A stretch of DNA of 64,000 bases, taken from positions 26,740,272-26,804,271 of the forward strand of contig NC_026659.2 in the NCBI RefSeq assembly GCF_000004075.3, written 5' to 3'. A program made the translations under genes and the position numbers. Shown in pieces: positions 49,148 through 61,866 of this stretch. The stretch comes from Cucumis sativus. Taxonomy: Eukaryota; Streptophyta; Magnoliopsida; Cucurbitales; Cucurbitaceae. Within the stretch, counting starts at the first letter, position 1. Every line of letters begins with the position of its first letter. The notes under the pieces are model-generated. The model worked only from the letters and a program-made list of their open reading frames with translations. It was not told where the DNA came from and did not search any database.

Positions 49148-50389
49148 CTTTTTTTTCTTCTAAAATTAAATATAGGAACGTACACTATTCATTCAACCTC
49201 TAAATTTCTTAATTTATCATCTATGTACGTAATGTTTTAAAAAACTAAGCTTAGCTAAGAAAAAAAAATATTTTTCTATTTAAAATTGAACTAAAAATTT
49301 AACTTTTGTACTCTCGAAACAAAAAATATACACAATTTTTTAAAAAATAATTAGAAAAATGTAATGACAACTTTTTTAGTTTAACCTAATACTAAGATTC
49401 TCATAATATCTCACTAACCTCAAACTCCAACCTAATATATAACACAATATTATACCACACTCCCAACCATGCATTAATATTGGTGGGATGTCAATTTTAT
49501 AATCATTTCTATTATTCTAAATCCTCATTATCATTTTTTTCCTTACACAAATAATGTTGTTTAGGGATTTTTAATTTTGATTATATAAAATTATTTCCAT
49601 ATAACTACTCCCTCCAATATATGGTAGGTTTATTACCCAATATTTAATCATAAGATCCAATCATCATAATTCATAACCACTTTGCAGAATTATATTAACT
49701 TTAATAACTATGTATTTCTTGAGATTAGTTTCAACTAATTCAAAGTATTGGTTAACTAATTGTGTAATGTTAAATACAAAGTCAGGCGGTAATTCTTTTC
49801 ATTTGTGATGGAGGGGAGGGTACGGAAGGGGAGAACAAAAGTGCTTTTGACCATCATGGCGGGTAGAAGAAACGAAATTGTAAAGGAATTTGTAACCATT
49901 TGTAATACAAAGTTGAATTACTAAAATTAGTGGAGCACTTTTCACTAACAAGTGTGAGCCCAAAAGTTAGTAAAGAAATTAATAATCGAGATTGTTGTTT
50001 AAAGTGTATACGAAGAAATCAAATCAATCAAACAAAATATTCACCATCTTGTGCATTAAAAAAAGGAAGCTTTTGAAGGAAATGATGGCATAAAAATGGC
50101 GAAAATATTCAGAATCCCAATTCCCAAATCAGTATGATACGAAAAGAAAAACGGACCCACAAAATATATATATATATATGTATGTATATATAGAAAAGAA
50201 AAAAGGAATAGGAGACCGATTCTGATCCGAAAAGCGGGGCAAAGCAGAGCTTTTGGGTAAAATCCAGAGAGACGAGAGAAGAAAGGAAGGAAGCAGCACC
50301 CAAAATCAGAATCAGCGTCTACATCCAACCTGTTATAGTCTACTCTAATCCCTCTCTCCTCCAGCTAATTCCTTCTGTTCTCACTTTTC

Positions 50390-52338
50390 CCGGCATAAAA
50401 GAGGAAAACCCATCAACAAATACAAATAAATTTCTCCCTCTGTTGCTTTTCAGGGCGTAGAAATGGAAACACCTCTCCGTTATACTTTCTGACATGATTG
50501 TCACCCCCAGGAAAAAGGGTTCTCGTCTCTCGGTTTAATATCAGCTGTCGATGATCATCGAACCAAATCAGGAACTGACTCCACTGCAAAAGGGTATTCG
50601 GGATTGCTGCTTGACCCATTAAAAAAGAAGAGCTACATTACAGTATAGCCTTCTTTTAGTAGGTAAAACGAATTCCATTTTTCAACCCATTTTTCTATTT
50701 CGTTTTTCCTCGAAAATATTTCCCCTGTTTGAGGAGATGGGAAGTTTTTTAATCTGGGTTTTAGTTGCAAGAGGTGGAAGAGAAGTTGGATGGGTAGTTT
50801 AAGAAGGAATTTAAAAAGGGTTTGTGAATGAATGTATGAAAGTGCTAAAAACCAAGCCATTTTACTAGACCGTTCGCTTCCCCTTATTAATTGCAGAGAG
50901 AGAGAGAGTAGAGAGGGACCGGTGCTTTTCATAGTTGACCTTTAATTAGTGAAACAGATAATAACAACTCATTTCCTTCTCTCTCTGTGTGTGTGTGTGC
51001 GACCCCATTTATTCTCTCATCTGCTTGTCGTAATAATCTTTAATGGTTTATACAGCCGCACCTCTTCGTTTCAGGCTGTTTAGGGGATTCTTCTGTACCG
51101 TAGCTCTAACACATTGTGGACTTCATTTTCCTCTGTTCTTATATGTCTCAAGGTTCCCAGCTCCCTTTCTTTCATCTTCTTTTTTTTTCTCATTTCTGTA
51201 TTAACTGACTGTTCCAGCGATCATGGTTTTCATTTTCAATCATTTTCTTATATTTCCTATTTAGCTGTTTCTAAGTCTCACACCCACACCACCATAGTTC
51301 CACTTTACGCTTTTTTCTCCATCTATTTTCACCCACTTTTGCTTGAAGCTCATACTGGATGTGGATGGAGAAGGGAAAGTTGGGTTTCTCCTTTTCTTTT
51401 TCCTTGTGAGCTCTTAGATAAGTCAACAGTTGGATCATATTTATTGGGGTCGAAATTTTATTTGGAATTGGATCTGTTTTGTTTGTCAGATTTCTTATTC
51501 ATGAATTGGATTTTCTCTCCTTTTTTGATTCCATGAATCAGTGCACAGAATTGATGAATTCCTATCTGGGTTTTCTCTCAGTTCTTTGGAACTTTCTTTC
51601 ATTTTTTTTTTTGTTTCCTCTAAATTATATTAAATAACAAGGTGGTCGGATCTAATCTGGACTACCAGACAAAAAAGGGTGGTGAGAATTTTGAGAGGGG
51701 CCGATCTCGGATACCCTTTGATTTAATATTTGGGTTTTTTTTTTTTTCGTTCAGATTTAAGTAAGTTCTCGTAAAGTCAAATCTTCTGTCTTTTAGCATG
51801 AACAGGATACTGGATTTGCTTGAAAATTTTACTTACACAGCATCCCATTTGTACAGATTTTTGTTTACAATTTTTATGCTGCCCCTTGGAAATTAAGTTC
51901 TTGACTCGATCTTCTTTTCTGATCAGTTTTCTATATCATTCTATGGATGAATACATGCTTTGTAAGCTGGCCAAAGTTTTTAGAAAAACACGACTTTTTT
52001 CATTCTTAGTAGTGAATGTCATCAAATGGGTTATTTTTTCTTGCAGTCAATGGAAGGATAATCTTGGTTTTTTGACTTTTGGGAACCATTCTCAGAAAAC
52101 CCTTCTTCTTGTTACTTTAAACTTAAAAGTTGGCCTGTTTTATACTTTTTGAGCTGACCTTCTGCTATGTAAATTAACAAATTTATTGTGCAATTGTACG
52201 AAGATGGAAGGATTTGAGTTAGCTTTTTTTTTACTTTTCTTTTCTTGCCTATGAATGACAGATTCTCCACATAATAGTCATCTCAGCCAACTTTGATACA
52301 CATCTTGAGAAAATCCATTTGAACAGTCCACGTGAATC
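50390..52338 (+). promoter_or_regulatory. Probable promoter and long leader of the gar2-related gene
   Basis: CATAAAAGAGG near 50395 resembles a TATA box. The following few hundred bases are less AT-rich than the background and contain short upstream frames, for example ATG 50463 (9 codons), ATG 50493 and ATG 50551 (23 residues, MIIEPNQELT...). CT-rich, intron-like sequence runs from about 51.1 kb to the coding start at 52339. The exact leader exons cannot be fixed without transcripts. No protein of its own was recognised. Confidence 0.35.
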
Positions 52339-54457
52339 ATGAAAGTTGGTAATTCTCATATCTTCAAATTTCTTTTCTTAAAGGAAATACCATTTCACAA
52401 TTTCGTTCTACTTCTGCACTATCTCTCAACCCTGTGAATTTGTTTCAATTGTTTAGGCTGCCCTCGTTTACTTCAAATAATTTTACTTTTTCTTAAATCA
52501 AATTTCTTCCAGTAATGAAATATTTATAATAAACAAGTTGCTAAAAGATTAAAAAAAGAAAAATCAGTTGATCTTCCCCTTTGCCACTGGCCAGAAAAAG
52601 TTATACCAAAAATAAAAGTCCCCATGGAATTTATATTTGATTTCTTTTACAGAAGGTGAGCCCATAGTTTGCCATTCAAATGCTAGCCCCAAGTTTGTTC
52701 CCAAGTCTTTTGAATGTGATAATGATGCTCTCAATTCGGGTGGGATGAAGCTTGAAGATCAGAAAGAATTTACAAACAATCTCAAAGGCAATGTGGATGC
52801 CGATCACAATAATACTGATGCAGATGGTTGGGTTGCAAAGAAGCGTGAATGCTTAGATCTTGATGATTTTAATGACTATGACGATGTTAAAGCCTTTGTG
52901 TCACCACTCAATAATTCTTGTAAAGCAGACTTGTCTGAGGAAGACTCCGAGTTATACATGGAAAAGAGTGTTGTTGAATGCCAACTTCCTGAACTAATAG
53001 TTTGTTACAAAGAAAATATTTGCAATATTGTTAAGGATATTTGTATTGATGATGGTACTCCACGGGATAAGCTCTTTTGTGGTAGTAGTTTGGATGAGAA
53101 GGATGTCTGTTCCATTCTCCCTCCTACAAAAGATTGGAAGGACGAGTCGGTAGGAGAACTAAAGCAAAGAGATATGTTTGCTTCAGATGATTCAGAGCAT
53201 TCAGAATCTTTTGGCAGTAAGGACTCACCCAATGAATACGATTCCAAGGATTTGGCTATTACACCTGAGGCAGAATATGATGTGGCATATTTTACTGATA
53301 ATGATATGCCAATGACAGATTTAGTTACAGAGAGCTTAAAGCCACTGACCAACAATGAGATTAAGCCTCACCCTCAGTCTGAACAGGTATGTTTCTTTTT
53401 GACATAATAGATGTTCAATTTACATCATGAACATGTATGTGTTCTGTCTTTAGTTGGGCTTTTCATTACTGTTCTTGTATCTAGCTCTTATTATCATTCA
53501 TTAGAGTGTTGTGCACAATTAATTGTATTGAGCTCTTGGAGCTCTGGACACTGTTGCCAGTATTGTAAGTTTTAAACTGTACAATTGCAGCCAGAGACCG
53601 GGGGTGAGGGTTGGCTATAAGGTGACTGTTTTGTTTGTTCTGATGCAGGTTTTTATTGAAACTACGTGTTCGGAAGTCCCTGTTTTGGTACGTGTAGCTG
53701 AAGAATCTTTTAGCAACACCAGAGAAGCGACATCAGAGTCCATTACTTCAGCTGAAGATCCCAAACATGGCGATTCTGCGAATGGTATGTCATACAATAG
53801 TAAAGTGGACAAAGGAAACATTACTTTCGATTTCAATTCTTTAGCATCCACAGCTAGTGATGGTCTGGAGCGTTCTGATAATGGTGACTTGAACTCTTCA
53901 GCTCCTTCGACCAGTGCCTCCGTGGGCTGCAAAGAGACTACCAGCTCCAACCCTTTAGCTTCTGCCGACAAATGTGAAGCAGAATGTCACACTACTAGTA
54001 GTAACCCTAAACATGTGGAATATGAGGACTTACGACGAGTGGAATATGAAGACATACCTAAGACTGAAGTTGGGAATTTCGATAGTCATACTGTTTCAAG
54101 CGAAGTCTCACAAGGCGTGGGTGAAACAAGTTTCTCTGTGGCACCTTTGGGGAGTCTGATATCTAATTCGGGTCGTATAGGTTACTCTGGCAGCATCTCT
54201 CATCGGTCTGATAGCAGCACAACCAGCACCCGTTCGTTTGCCTTTCCTATGTAAAGCTCTTGATCAGCTATTTCTTAGTGTATGCCCATTTGTTTGTTTA
54301 TCATTGTAGTTCGGAACTAATGGGAGCAAAATATTTATCTTCCTGCAGATTACAATCCGAGTGGACTAGCAGTCCTGTCAGAATGGTTAAACCTGATCGA
54401 AAGCATCTACAGAAGCATCGGGGATGGAGACATGGCATTTTGTGCTGTAGATTCTGA
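52339..54457 (+). CDS. Acidic plant protein related to 18S pre-ribosomal assembly protein gar2
   Basis: Four exons, 52339-52348, 52653-53386, 53649-54250 and 54349-54457; 484 residues. The first coding exon is only ten bases (ATG AAA GTT G); it is inferred because exon 2 opens in phase 1 and no ATG lies in frame at its start, giving MKVEGEPIVCHSN. The protein is Ser/Asp/Glu-rich and probably disordered. The conserved part is at the C-terminus: SISHRSDSSTTSTRSFAFPI, LQSEWTSSPVRM and the basic end KHRGWRHGILCCRF. This matches Arabidopsis proteins annotated as gar2-related, such as At2g03810 (from memory). The name comes from weak similarity; a ribosome-assembly role is not shown. A direct YEDLRRVEYED repeat is seen near residue 370. 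Confidence 0.8.
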
Positions 54458-55176
54458 AAGCTTCTACTAATTTATCCATAATTTATCCATAGGTTTAGTA
54501 TCTAAAATATACATCACCCAAGTCTTTTCTCAGTCGAGTAGCATAAATATGGTCAATCTTTGCCAATGCCACTCTACCTTCATTTGTTAGGTTCTCTTCA
54601 GATTGCAATATCATACAGGTTGAATTTCTGTCTTTTAAAGGAGCGTCATTACTGCTCAACTTACAGAGAATGTTTACATGTTGTAAGGTCATCTTACGAG
54701 ATTAGCTGAAACACATGTTTGTTGGTTCGAACACCAAGTGATTATAAAAATGAAAAAGCTGCAGATTAACATTGTTTTAATTGTTCTTAACCATCATGGT
54801 GACTGTAAAAGGTTTCAGCGAGTTGACCTGCCTCCATAATGGTTTGCCCCAGTGTTTCTATGCTTAAGCTAAACCAAACACGACGAGAAAGAAAAATAAT
54901 TTTCTTGGGTTTCATGGCATTGGAAAGCAGAGTGTTTAAGTGGGGAAAACCCCCATTTTGTTGGTTAAATGGGAAAAAGTTGTAGTGCTCAAGACTGCTA
55001 CAAAAAAATATATCAACAAAAAAGTCATTACATTTAATCCCTTCTAGTGGTGACAAGAGTTACCTGAATTGTGTAAAGTCACTAATAACATATTGTTTTC
55101 TCTCTCTCTTTCTCTCTCTGTATTATATATATTTCTCTGCTTACTCACTTAGGCAGAAAATTTGTTACACTTAGAC
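54458..55176. other. Spacer between the gar2-related and GOLVEN-like genes
   Basis: 3'UTR and promoter sequence. A CT-rich stretch (55100-55119) and TATTATATATATTTC near 55121 precede the next ATG and probably form its core promoter. No extra gene. Confidence 0.5.
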
Positions 55177-56538
55177 ATGGGTTTGATAGTCATGGCCATA
55201 CTTTGCTGTGTTTCTATCTTGGTTCTTTTGATACCTTCTGCTTCCTCACATGCTCTGGATCAGTCTTCTCCCCTGCAAGGTGTGTGTACTTGTCTCTCCT
55301 CCTCCTTTTTCTTCTTCTTCTTTTTCTTCTTCTTCTTTTTCTTCTCTCTCTGGGAATAATGAAGTATTTGTGATCTTGCAGCAACTGAAGGTGTGCATTC
55401 TCCTCTTGTTTTAGGAAGGAAGTTCAAAATGTTAGAAGAAGCTGCAAGAGTGGATAAGAAGGTATGTTTGAGAGTGCTTTTAAAATAAGTCATTTTGACA
55501 TAAATTACTTTGAGCGAACTGTTCAAGTACCTTAGCAAAAAAAAAGTGTTCAATATTAAATCAACCTTTGTTTTTGTTTTCATTCTCTTAACGGTGGTTT
55601 TAATGTTTCCTTGACAATCATTCTTCCTCAAAATGCTCTTTCATTTCAAGCATTGTCTAGTCAAATTGACCCTGGTTTTGATCAAGTTACAACAATTACT
55701 TTAAGCCATATCAAAAACATTCACAAAACATAGTCACAATCCTGTTTGAAATGACTTTATATGTACTTCAAATTCAAAAGTCATTTCAAACGGGGGCCGA
55801 CCATGATAATATCTGTCTTCTCTTGCTGCTGTTGAAGTTGTGATTACTAATGATTTTCCTGGAAACAGGTTGAAGCTCAAGGATTCCAAGTTGCCAAACA
55901 AAAAGATAACCACAAGGAAAATGTTTCAGGTGATTCACGATTACTATATTTTTTTTACAAAAAAAAATCCAAAAATATGCAAGTTTCTTTAAATAAGTCC
56001 TCCCCGTCATGTCCACAATCTTGCCAGATCTTTCACTAAAAACTGCAACAATATTGCTTCCTAGAATATGGAAAATTTGAGGCATAGCCATATTTTCAGT
56101 AACACCACATTGATTAAAGAAAATAAGTACTCTATTTCACATTTTAGATACATTTCTGCACTCTCAAACACTGTCCCTGCCATTTAATTCATTCCATTTT
56201 AGTTCATCTACTGTCCATTTAAAATCAATTCCCCATCAATCCCTTCCCCTTAATAGTTAATATCATTTGTTTAAATCAGTTGAAGGGTTTTCAAAGTTAT
56301 GCCATTCATCTCATTTCCTCACCAAACTAACACAACTCAATTGGTTTAGATAGAGAGATTTGTAATTAACGTAATTGCAACATTTACAGGTCAGGAGGAA
56401 CAAGGAACGAAGTTAAATAAAGGAAAGGGGAGAAAGTGGGTGAAAGTGGCCGACATGTCGTCGCAGATTTTCACAATGGACTATGCTCACCTAAAACGTC
56501 GTCGTCCTGTCCACAACATGTCGCTCAAGCGTCCTTGA
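55177..56538 (+). CDS. GOLVEN/RGF/CLEL-type secreted peptide precursor
   Basis: Four exons, 55177-55279, 55382-55461, 55869-55929 and 56390-56538; 130 residues. Residues 1-26 form a signal peptide (MGLIVMAILCCVSILVLLIP then SASSHA). A variable middle leads to the conserved C-terminal box: DYAHLKRRRPVHN at 112-124, followed by MSLKRP. The Asp-Tyr start (tyrosine sulfation site), the Pro near the end and the final His-Asn match the GLV/RGF consensus DY......P(P/x)xHN. After sulfation, proline hydroxylation and cleavage, such peptides are read by RGI/RGFR receptor kinases and act in root meristem upkeep, gravitropism and lateral root control. The basic KRRRP core is unusual compared with the better known HHPP forms. 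An intronic TTC repeat (55305-55341) lies right after exon 1. Confidence 0.85.
55305..55341. repeat. (TTC)n-type microsatellite in intron 1 of the GOLVEN-like gene
   Basis: Interrupted TTC/TTTC units just after the first exon. Confidence 0.8.
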
Positions 56539-58055
56539 AGTGGACTGGGTTTTTCTAATTAATCTAACCCCTTAATATTTTTCCTTTTTACAATTAGATC
56601 CCAACAAAAAGAGGGAATTGCATCCTTAACCATCCGTGGTGGCCGACAAAAGAGCAGAGCAGATTAATTTAGAGACTTTCTTAATTATAATAAAATTATT
56701 AGTCTAATTCAATTAGAGGGACCCATTTTGAGGTCTAATTTATGTAATTAATCGTTAACTCTATTAGGTAGTTATTAACATATTTTAACATTATTATTGT
56801 TTTGTAAGTGCTTCTTTTAATTATGTATTTATTGATAAAATTATGGATGTGATGTGGGCAAAAGTAATGTTCTACTCTATTTATATATATATGTGCCCAA
56901 ACCTTTCATGTGTTTATTAATTTGTTTGAACTTTGCTATAGAGGCCAAAATGATTATTGCACAATTTAACCCTTAAATTATAGGGATTGCAACAAGTCGG
57001 ATAATGAGTGTGTGTTATTAACTCGATTCTATCATAGTTAAGTTATAGACGGTTTAGTCGTTGTTTATAATAAACAAATGAGTCTTCAATTATAATGATA
57101 TTTTGTAAAGGGTTAAAAAATATTGATATTTACTTTAAAGCCTAAAAAAACAGTTAGAAGAATGAATATCTATAGACTTAATTTTCACCTAAGAAAGTAA
57201 AAAGTTCAATAATTACTAAATAGAAATAATTATTTCGTTTATACGAGTAATAACAATTTATATAATTTGAAACTCACGCTTTCCTTTTTATATATTGGAG
57301 TCGTTTGATTTCTTAATATGTTTGATCATTGAGGTATCGTATCATAGTCATTTAAGTTTTGACTTTGAATTGTTAAAGTCTAAGCTTACCAACGATACTA
57401 ACTCTCATCTATAACCTATTGTTTTTATTATTACATACCTTCTAACTTTGAAATGATCAAAAATAGCAAATTTGAGAAAAATAGAAGACTATATGTTTCT
57501 ACCGTTAATAGAATTTAATTTTTTTGCTAAATTTGTATTATTTTATTTTATTATTTTAAAAAACTGACTATGTACTAAACATAAAAATTAAATTTTACAA
57601 ATTTTGTAGGAATAGTTTCAAATTTAGTAAAAATAATTAAATAAATAGTAATATTTTTAAAAAATTGCAAATATAACAAAATTTGTCAAATTCTATCAAT
57701 GATAAAGTCTATCACTACTGATAGACCATGTTGTAAAAATTGGTCTATTATCGATAAATCATACGAGTCTGTAAGTGATAGTTTTGCTATATTTGTAATT
57801 TATTTAAATATGCTTGCTGATTGTTGGGATGGTGATTTAGTGTAATTATTCAATTTATTAATTATTGAAAAAATGGGCCGAATTTCTTAAGAAAATAAAT
57901 AATGGGCCGAAGCCCAAAACATGGAGAGCGCAAATTAAAGGCTTTGTAATTGTACATAAACGACGTCCTTGAATACAAGCGCGTACCGGTAATCATAGTC
58001 GACAGAACAGAACAGAACGAAACGAAAAGAGAAACCGAAGAAGAAGAAGGAGTCA
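56539..58055. other. AT-rich spacer between the GOLVEN-like and BSD genes
   Basis: Includes the 3'UTR of the peptide gene, the repeat at 57458-57800 and the promoter of the BSD gene. 57957-58055 (CGACGTCC, GCGCGTACCGG) is GC-richer and is probably the core promoter and leader. No gene. Confidence 0.5.
57458..57800. mobile_element. Dispersed CTATCA...TGATAG repeat, possibly MITE-like
   Basis: The left end AAAATAGCAAATTTG is inverted relative to the right end GTTTTGCTATATTTGTAATT. The interior has TTCTATCAATGATAAAG, then CTATCACTACTGATAGACC and a partly palindromic GGTCTATTATCGATAAATC. Word order resembles the copies at 45.5 and 47.0 kb. Non-coding. Confidence 0.5.
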
Positions 58056-60870
58056 ATGGAGGATTTATGGAAGAGAGCAAAATCCTTCGCAGAAGAAGCG
58101 GCTAAGAAGTCCCAAACCTTAACCTCCACCTCCACACTCTCCGAATTGGTCTCTGAAACTGCCAAAAAATCCAAGGAGCTCGCCGCCGAGGCCTCCAAGA
58201 CTGCCGATCTCATCAAAACCGCCGCCATCAAGCAAGCCGATCAACTCAAATCACTCAATGTCTCCGACATTATCCCTCCTCAATTCTCTTCCATTTCCAT
58301 TCCTAATTTCTCTGTTCCTTCTCATCATTCTCAGTCTGAGCTTGAAAAGTTTGGCCTCAACGACGATCTGAGAGATTTTGTCAGAGGATTTACTCCCACT
58401 ACTTTCCAGAACTTTCCGATCCAAGGTAGGAGCATTTGCATCGGTTTTTTTTTTAGGATTTCTGAATTGTTCTTATGCGTAATCGATGTGGATTGTTTTT
58501 ATTATTAATGTAGACGAACCGGATGCGTCGGACGTTGCGGTTACGTCCTCGAATGTGCGTAAGGATCTGACGGAATGGCAAGAACAGCACGCCACGTTGG
58601 TTCTCACTAATGTCAAGGTGAAATCAAAATGGTTTATATCCTAGTAATTTTAGTTGAATTCGATCAAATCATGCAATAATTGGCTAGGAATTTCCTGTCT
58701 CTAATGATTTTTCGAACCATTTATCATTCTGGGATCTTGCGCCATTTTATTTGTTTTAAACAACATTTTGTAGATTATTGAAAGATGTACGATTGAATGT
58801 GGTTTGTACCAAGCACAATCCTTCAATTCAACTAAATCACGATTCGGCTGAAAACTTTGGTTTTGATTTTCTGTCTATTGCTTTTCTAAATTTGTATCTG
58901 ATCTTTATGGCACTTCACGAACTCTTGCTACTTTCAAAAGTTATTGTTGGCGTCCAGCTTTTTCTGTATATTTAATTCTTAGTGGTGTCTCCCACATGGT
59001 TATTAGTGAAATGGATCTCTTTCTCTTTCTCGAGAACTTGTGCGACAAGCAACACTTGGGAAATGGGAAAAAGAACCGTTCTTTGCTTATGGACCGCTAC
59101 AATTGCTTTGCTTGTTCATTTCACATCTTTCAAGAACGGGTATCAACTAGCCTTGTCTGAAGATGTATTTTGCTAGTATTTGGGAAATCCAAACCTTCCC
59201 TGTGGTAATGCCGAAAGCTGAAAGGTTATTTCAAGAATTTTAGTTACTATCGACCTAAATGATGCATAAATCTTACACTCGGACTCAGAAGACACTAATG
59301 AATTTAGCTGCACTTGATTTATCTGTTAGTTCAGAGTTGTTAGCCTTTGTCCGGTTTCATCATCAAGAGTAGATCGAAGATCATAGCCTTTATATTTGTC
59401 CCCGGCATGTTAACTATAATTGAATATTATTTTCATCCCAACACAATTTTAAAAATGCCTCTATTCTTATTTCTTTTGCAGGAAATTTCAAGATTAAGAT
59501 ATGAACTATGTCCAAGAATTATGAAAGAAAGGATATTCTGGAGGATATATTTTACACTTATCAGCAGTCATGTTGCTCCGTAAGTTGCAATTGTTTAATT
59601 AATTTAGCTCCATTGTTTCTTATCGTGTTTTCAAAGAAATATGCCACCACATGCCAAGCATTTAATACAGTGTTTCTACCGTCTCGAGAAATTTAATTGT
59701 CGACTTCACCATTGTGGAAAACAGTTTCAAGGATTTTACGAGCTTCCTGTTTCATCTTTATTAATTTAACCTCCTTACTATGTCTAACTTATTGAAGTAT
59801 CTGATTTCTTGTTGAATGTGTACGTACACCTATTTGGCTTACATAGATAATACATGAGGTTTTTTGCCTTTTGCTTTTTTGTTTTGTATTTGCTAAAAAA
59901 TACATTAGATTAAAATGAATATTTTAGTGTATCGTGGATTGCTAAGGCCCCAATAGATTGGTACCCATCATTTTATAGCCCACCCCGCTTGAACTACACA
60001 TGAGAAAAAACTGAAAAATATTTTTAAAAAAGAAGTAAAAAAAGCTTGCCACGAAAATTAGGTGAAGAAAGAATGCCCCTAAATATTTTAAATAGGTTAT
60101 TACATTTTCAGGCATAAGAGTATTTAGGACTTATGGAAGCTTTACAATAGTTATATAGCCTGACGTAATATACCATTTAGAATTTGGCGAATGAATTGTA
60201 TCGATCTAATTTTTTTAATCTTATCATCGAAAGATTCTGTTATAGTAGTTTTAGCACCTAATGGTTACAAAACACAGATACGAGAAAAAGTACATGGAAG
60301 AGATTAAGCTGAAGTCTGAAGAACAAAGAAAAGCCGATGAAGCCAAGCAAACTCCGTTGGTTGGAGCCTCTGAAAAAACTGAAGGGCCGGAAAAGAACCC
60401 GAAGGGTATAGCTTCCAAATCGTCGTCTGCGGAACAAGACTTGGATACTTTTCTTTTGGGAGATCTTGAAGACAGCGACGCCGAAGGTGCAGGTAATGTA
60501 TATCATGGCTTCGGGCTCTTCCGTCACCAAATTTCTTACCCCAGAATCTAGTTTAGTCTCATGGCGAGTGACTTTTTGAAAATTGTTATTCTGAAGTGTG
60601 GATGCTAAACTATACTCTTAACAGCATGCTCCTTCTCAACTTATATTTAACGTTTTCATTTTTCTTTTTCCAGATGATGGCAACGAAAGCTTCGATGATG
60701 ACTTTGACAAGATCGAAAACTCGGTATGTTTCTGCTTCTTCATTTGGTCTTCCTACAGAATCATAGTATGTCAATTTCCAATCTTAAACTGATCTGCAAA
60801 ACTAACTTCATGGCTCTGCATGCAGGATGTCGATGAAGAAAATTCCAAGGCAAAAGCCATAAGTAGTTAG
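58056..60870 (+). CDS. BSD-domain protein
   Basis: Six exons, 58056-58425, 58514-58617, 59482-59579, 60278-60492, 60674-60723 and 60826-60870; 293 residues, all phases consistent. The N-terminus is a charged helical stretch (MEDLWKRAKSFAEEAAKKS...). The BSD domain (BTF2-like, synapse-associated, DOS2-like) spans about residues 105-190: FVRGFTPTTFQNFP, DLTEWQEQHATLVL, then LRYELCPRIMKERIFWRIYF with the hallmark Phe-Trp at 177-178. A charged coiled-coil-like stretch (YEKKYMEEIKLKSEEQ) and an acidic tail (DDGNESFDDDFDKIE) follow. Plant BSD proteins of this type have no firm biochemical role; the domain also occurs in TFIIH p62 and in membrane-trafficking proteins. Confidence 0.92.
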
Positions 60871-61822
60871 AATGTGAAGTACAAGGAGAAGAAGATGGGG
60901 TTTTTAATAGGATCGTGGCCTTGGCTTATTGACAAAAAGAATGGGCTGTTGAGAAGAAAGTGAAGGTGAATACTAATACCATATCGAAGTGTACTGCAGT
61001 TCAGGCTCTTTCATAACCAAAAATAAGAGAAGAAGAAGAAGAAGAAGAAGAAGAAGAAGAAGATTGTTGTTTGTAGAGAAATACCCGCAAGTTTTTACTC
61101 CTTATCGATTCTATTCAATTGTATAAACAACGCTGCCATTGATAAACAACTGACTCTCTATATAGTGTATTGGGGATGGCTGGTTTTCCCTTGCTCGAAC
61201 TTGTACAGAATTTACACAATTACTTTCTCAAATTCGATTGTGTTGTTTTACATTTCAGAAGATGGAATTTTTCTTGCAGATTTCAACTCTATTTTCTGTT
61301 GGTTTTCATTTTTATATTTCACTTCCAGAAATTAAGAAAAGTAATGGTCGAATCTTCCCGCTTTTCTCGTTTGTAACTAATACGTTTGATGGGAGAATCG
61401 AAGAATCGAATTTGAAGTTGATTTATGTGGAAAAAGCTCTAACCTCTAATAAGGGAAAAAATCACGAAGAAATTCATTTTGAGAATGATAGTTTTCTTAA
61501 TTTATTTGTAGTGTGTGTTTATGTATGTATGTGTATGTCCGCTTATAAAGTAGACGATAACTTTTATAAATACGGATGAAAGCACACATTCAAATCACCT
61601 CTAAGTGGCTTCGTGATAATAAATATTTTTATAAATCTTTGATGACGAATGAAAGTACAGATTCAAATGAACTCTAAATTGTTGGAGAAATGAAGTTGGT
61701 GTTTTAATATAAAGTCGGAATATGAATTTGTGGTAAAAGGATTGTGAGAAAAGAAACCATTTTGAAAGATCATCAATAATGGTCACCTATTGAAATTAAT
61801 TTGACAAATGACTACACACTAT
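60871..61822. other. Spacer between the BSD and S9 peptidase genes
   Basis: Contains an (AGA)n microsatellite at about 61027-61064 in the BSD 3' flank and the upstream region of the next gene. Open frames here lack coding character. Confidence 0.5.
61027..61064. repeat. (AGA)n microsatellite
   Basis: About twelve AGA units in the 3' flank of the BSD gene. Confidence 0.9.
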
Positions 61823-61829
61823 TATAAAT
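61823..61829 (+). promoter_or_regulatory. TATA box of the S9 peptidase gene
   Basis: TATAAAT lies only 38 bases before the ATG at 61867, followed by GGCGCGCC. The leader would be very short (about 10-15 bases). That would exclude the out-of-frame ATG at 61848 from the transcript. Confidence 0.6.
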
Positions 61830-61866
61830 GGCGCGCCTCGATTTTCAATGAAGCAAGAAGAGCACA

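Larger units (their letters stand above)
44394..50389. other. Gene-poor AT-rich region
   Basis: About 6 kb with no credible gene. It holds two diverged CTATCA-type repeats (45493-45612, 46938-47082), an inverted-repeat element (48641-49147), an A-run near 48006-48023 and TA runs. 47570-47640 has CCACGTGAGA and CCACATGAGC. Short reading frames here lack coding character. Confidence 0.5.

Noticed and set aside
50413-50932. Minus-strand frames of 68 and 99 codons
   Set aside because: No ATG-supported conserved family was recognised, and the plus strand has leader-like features. Kept only as part of the leader finding.
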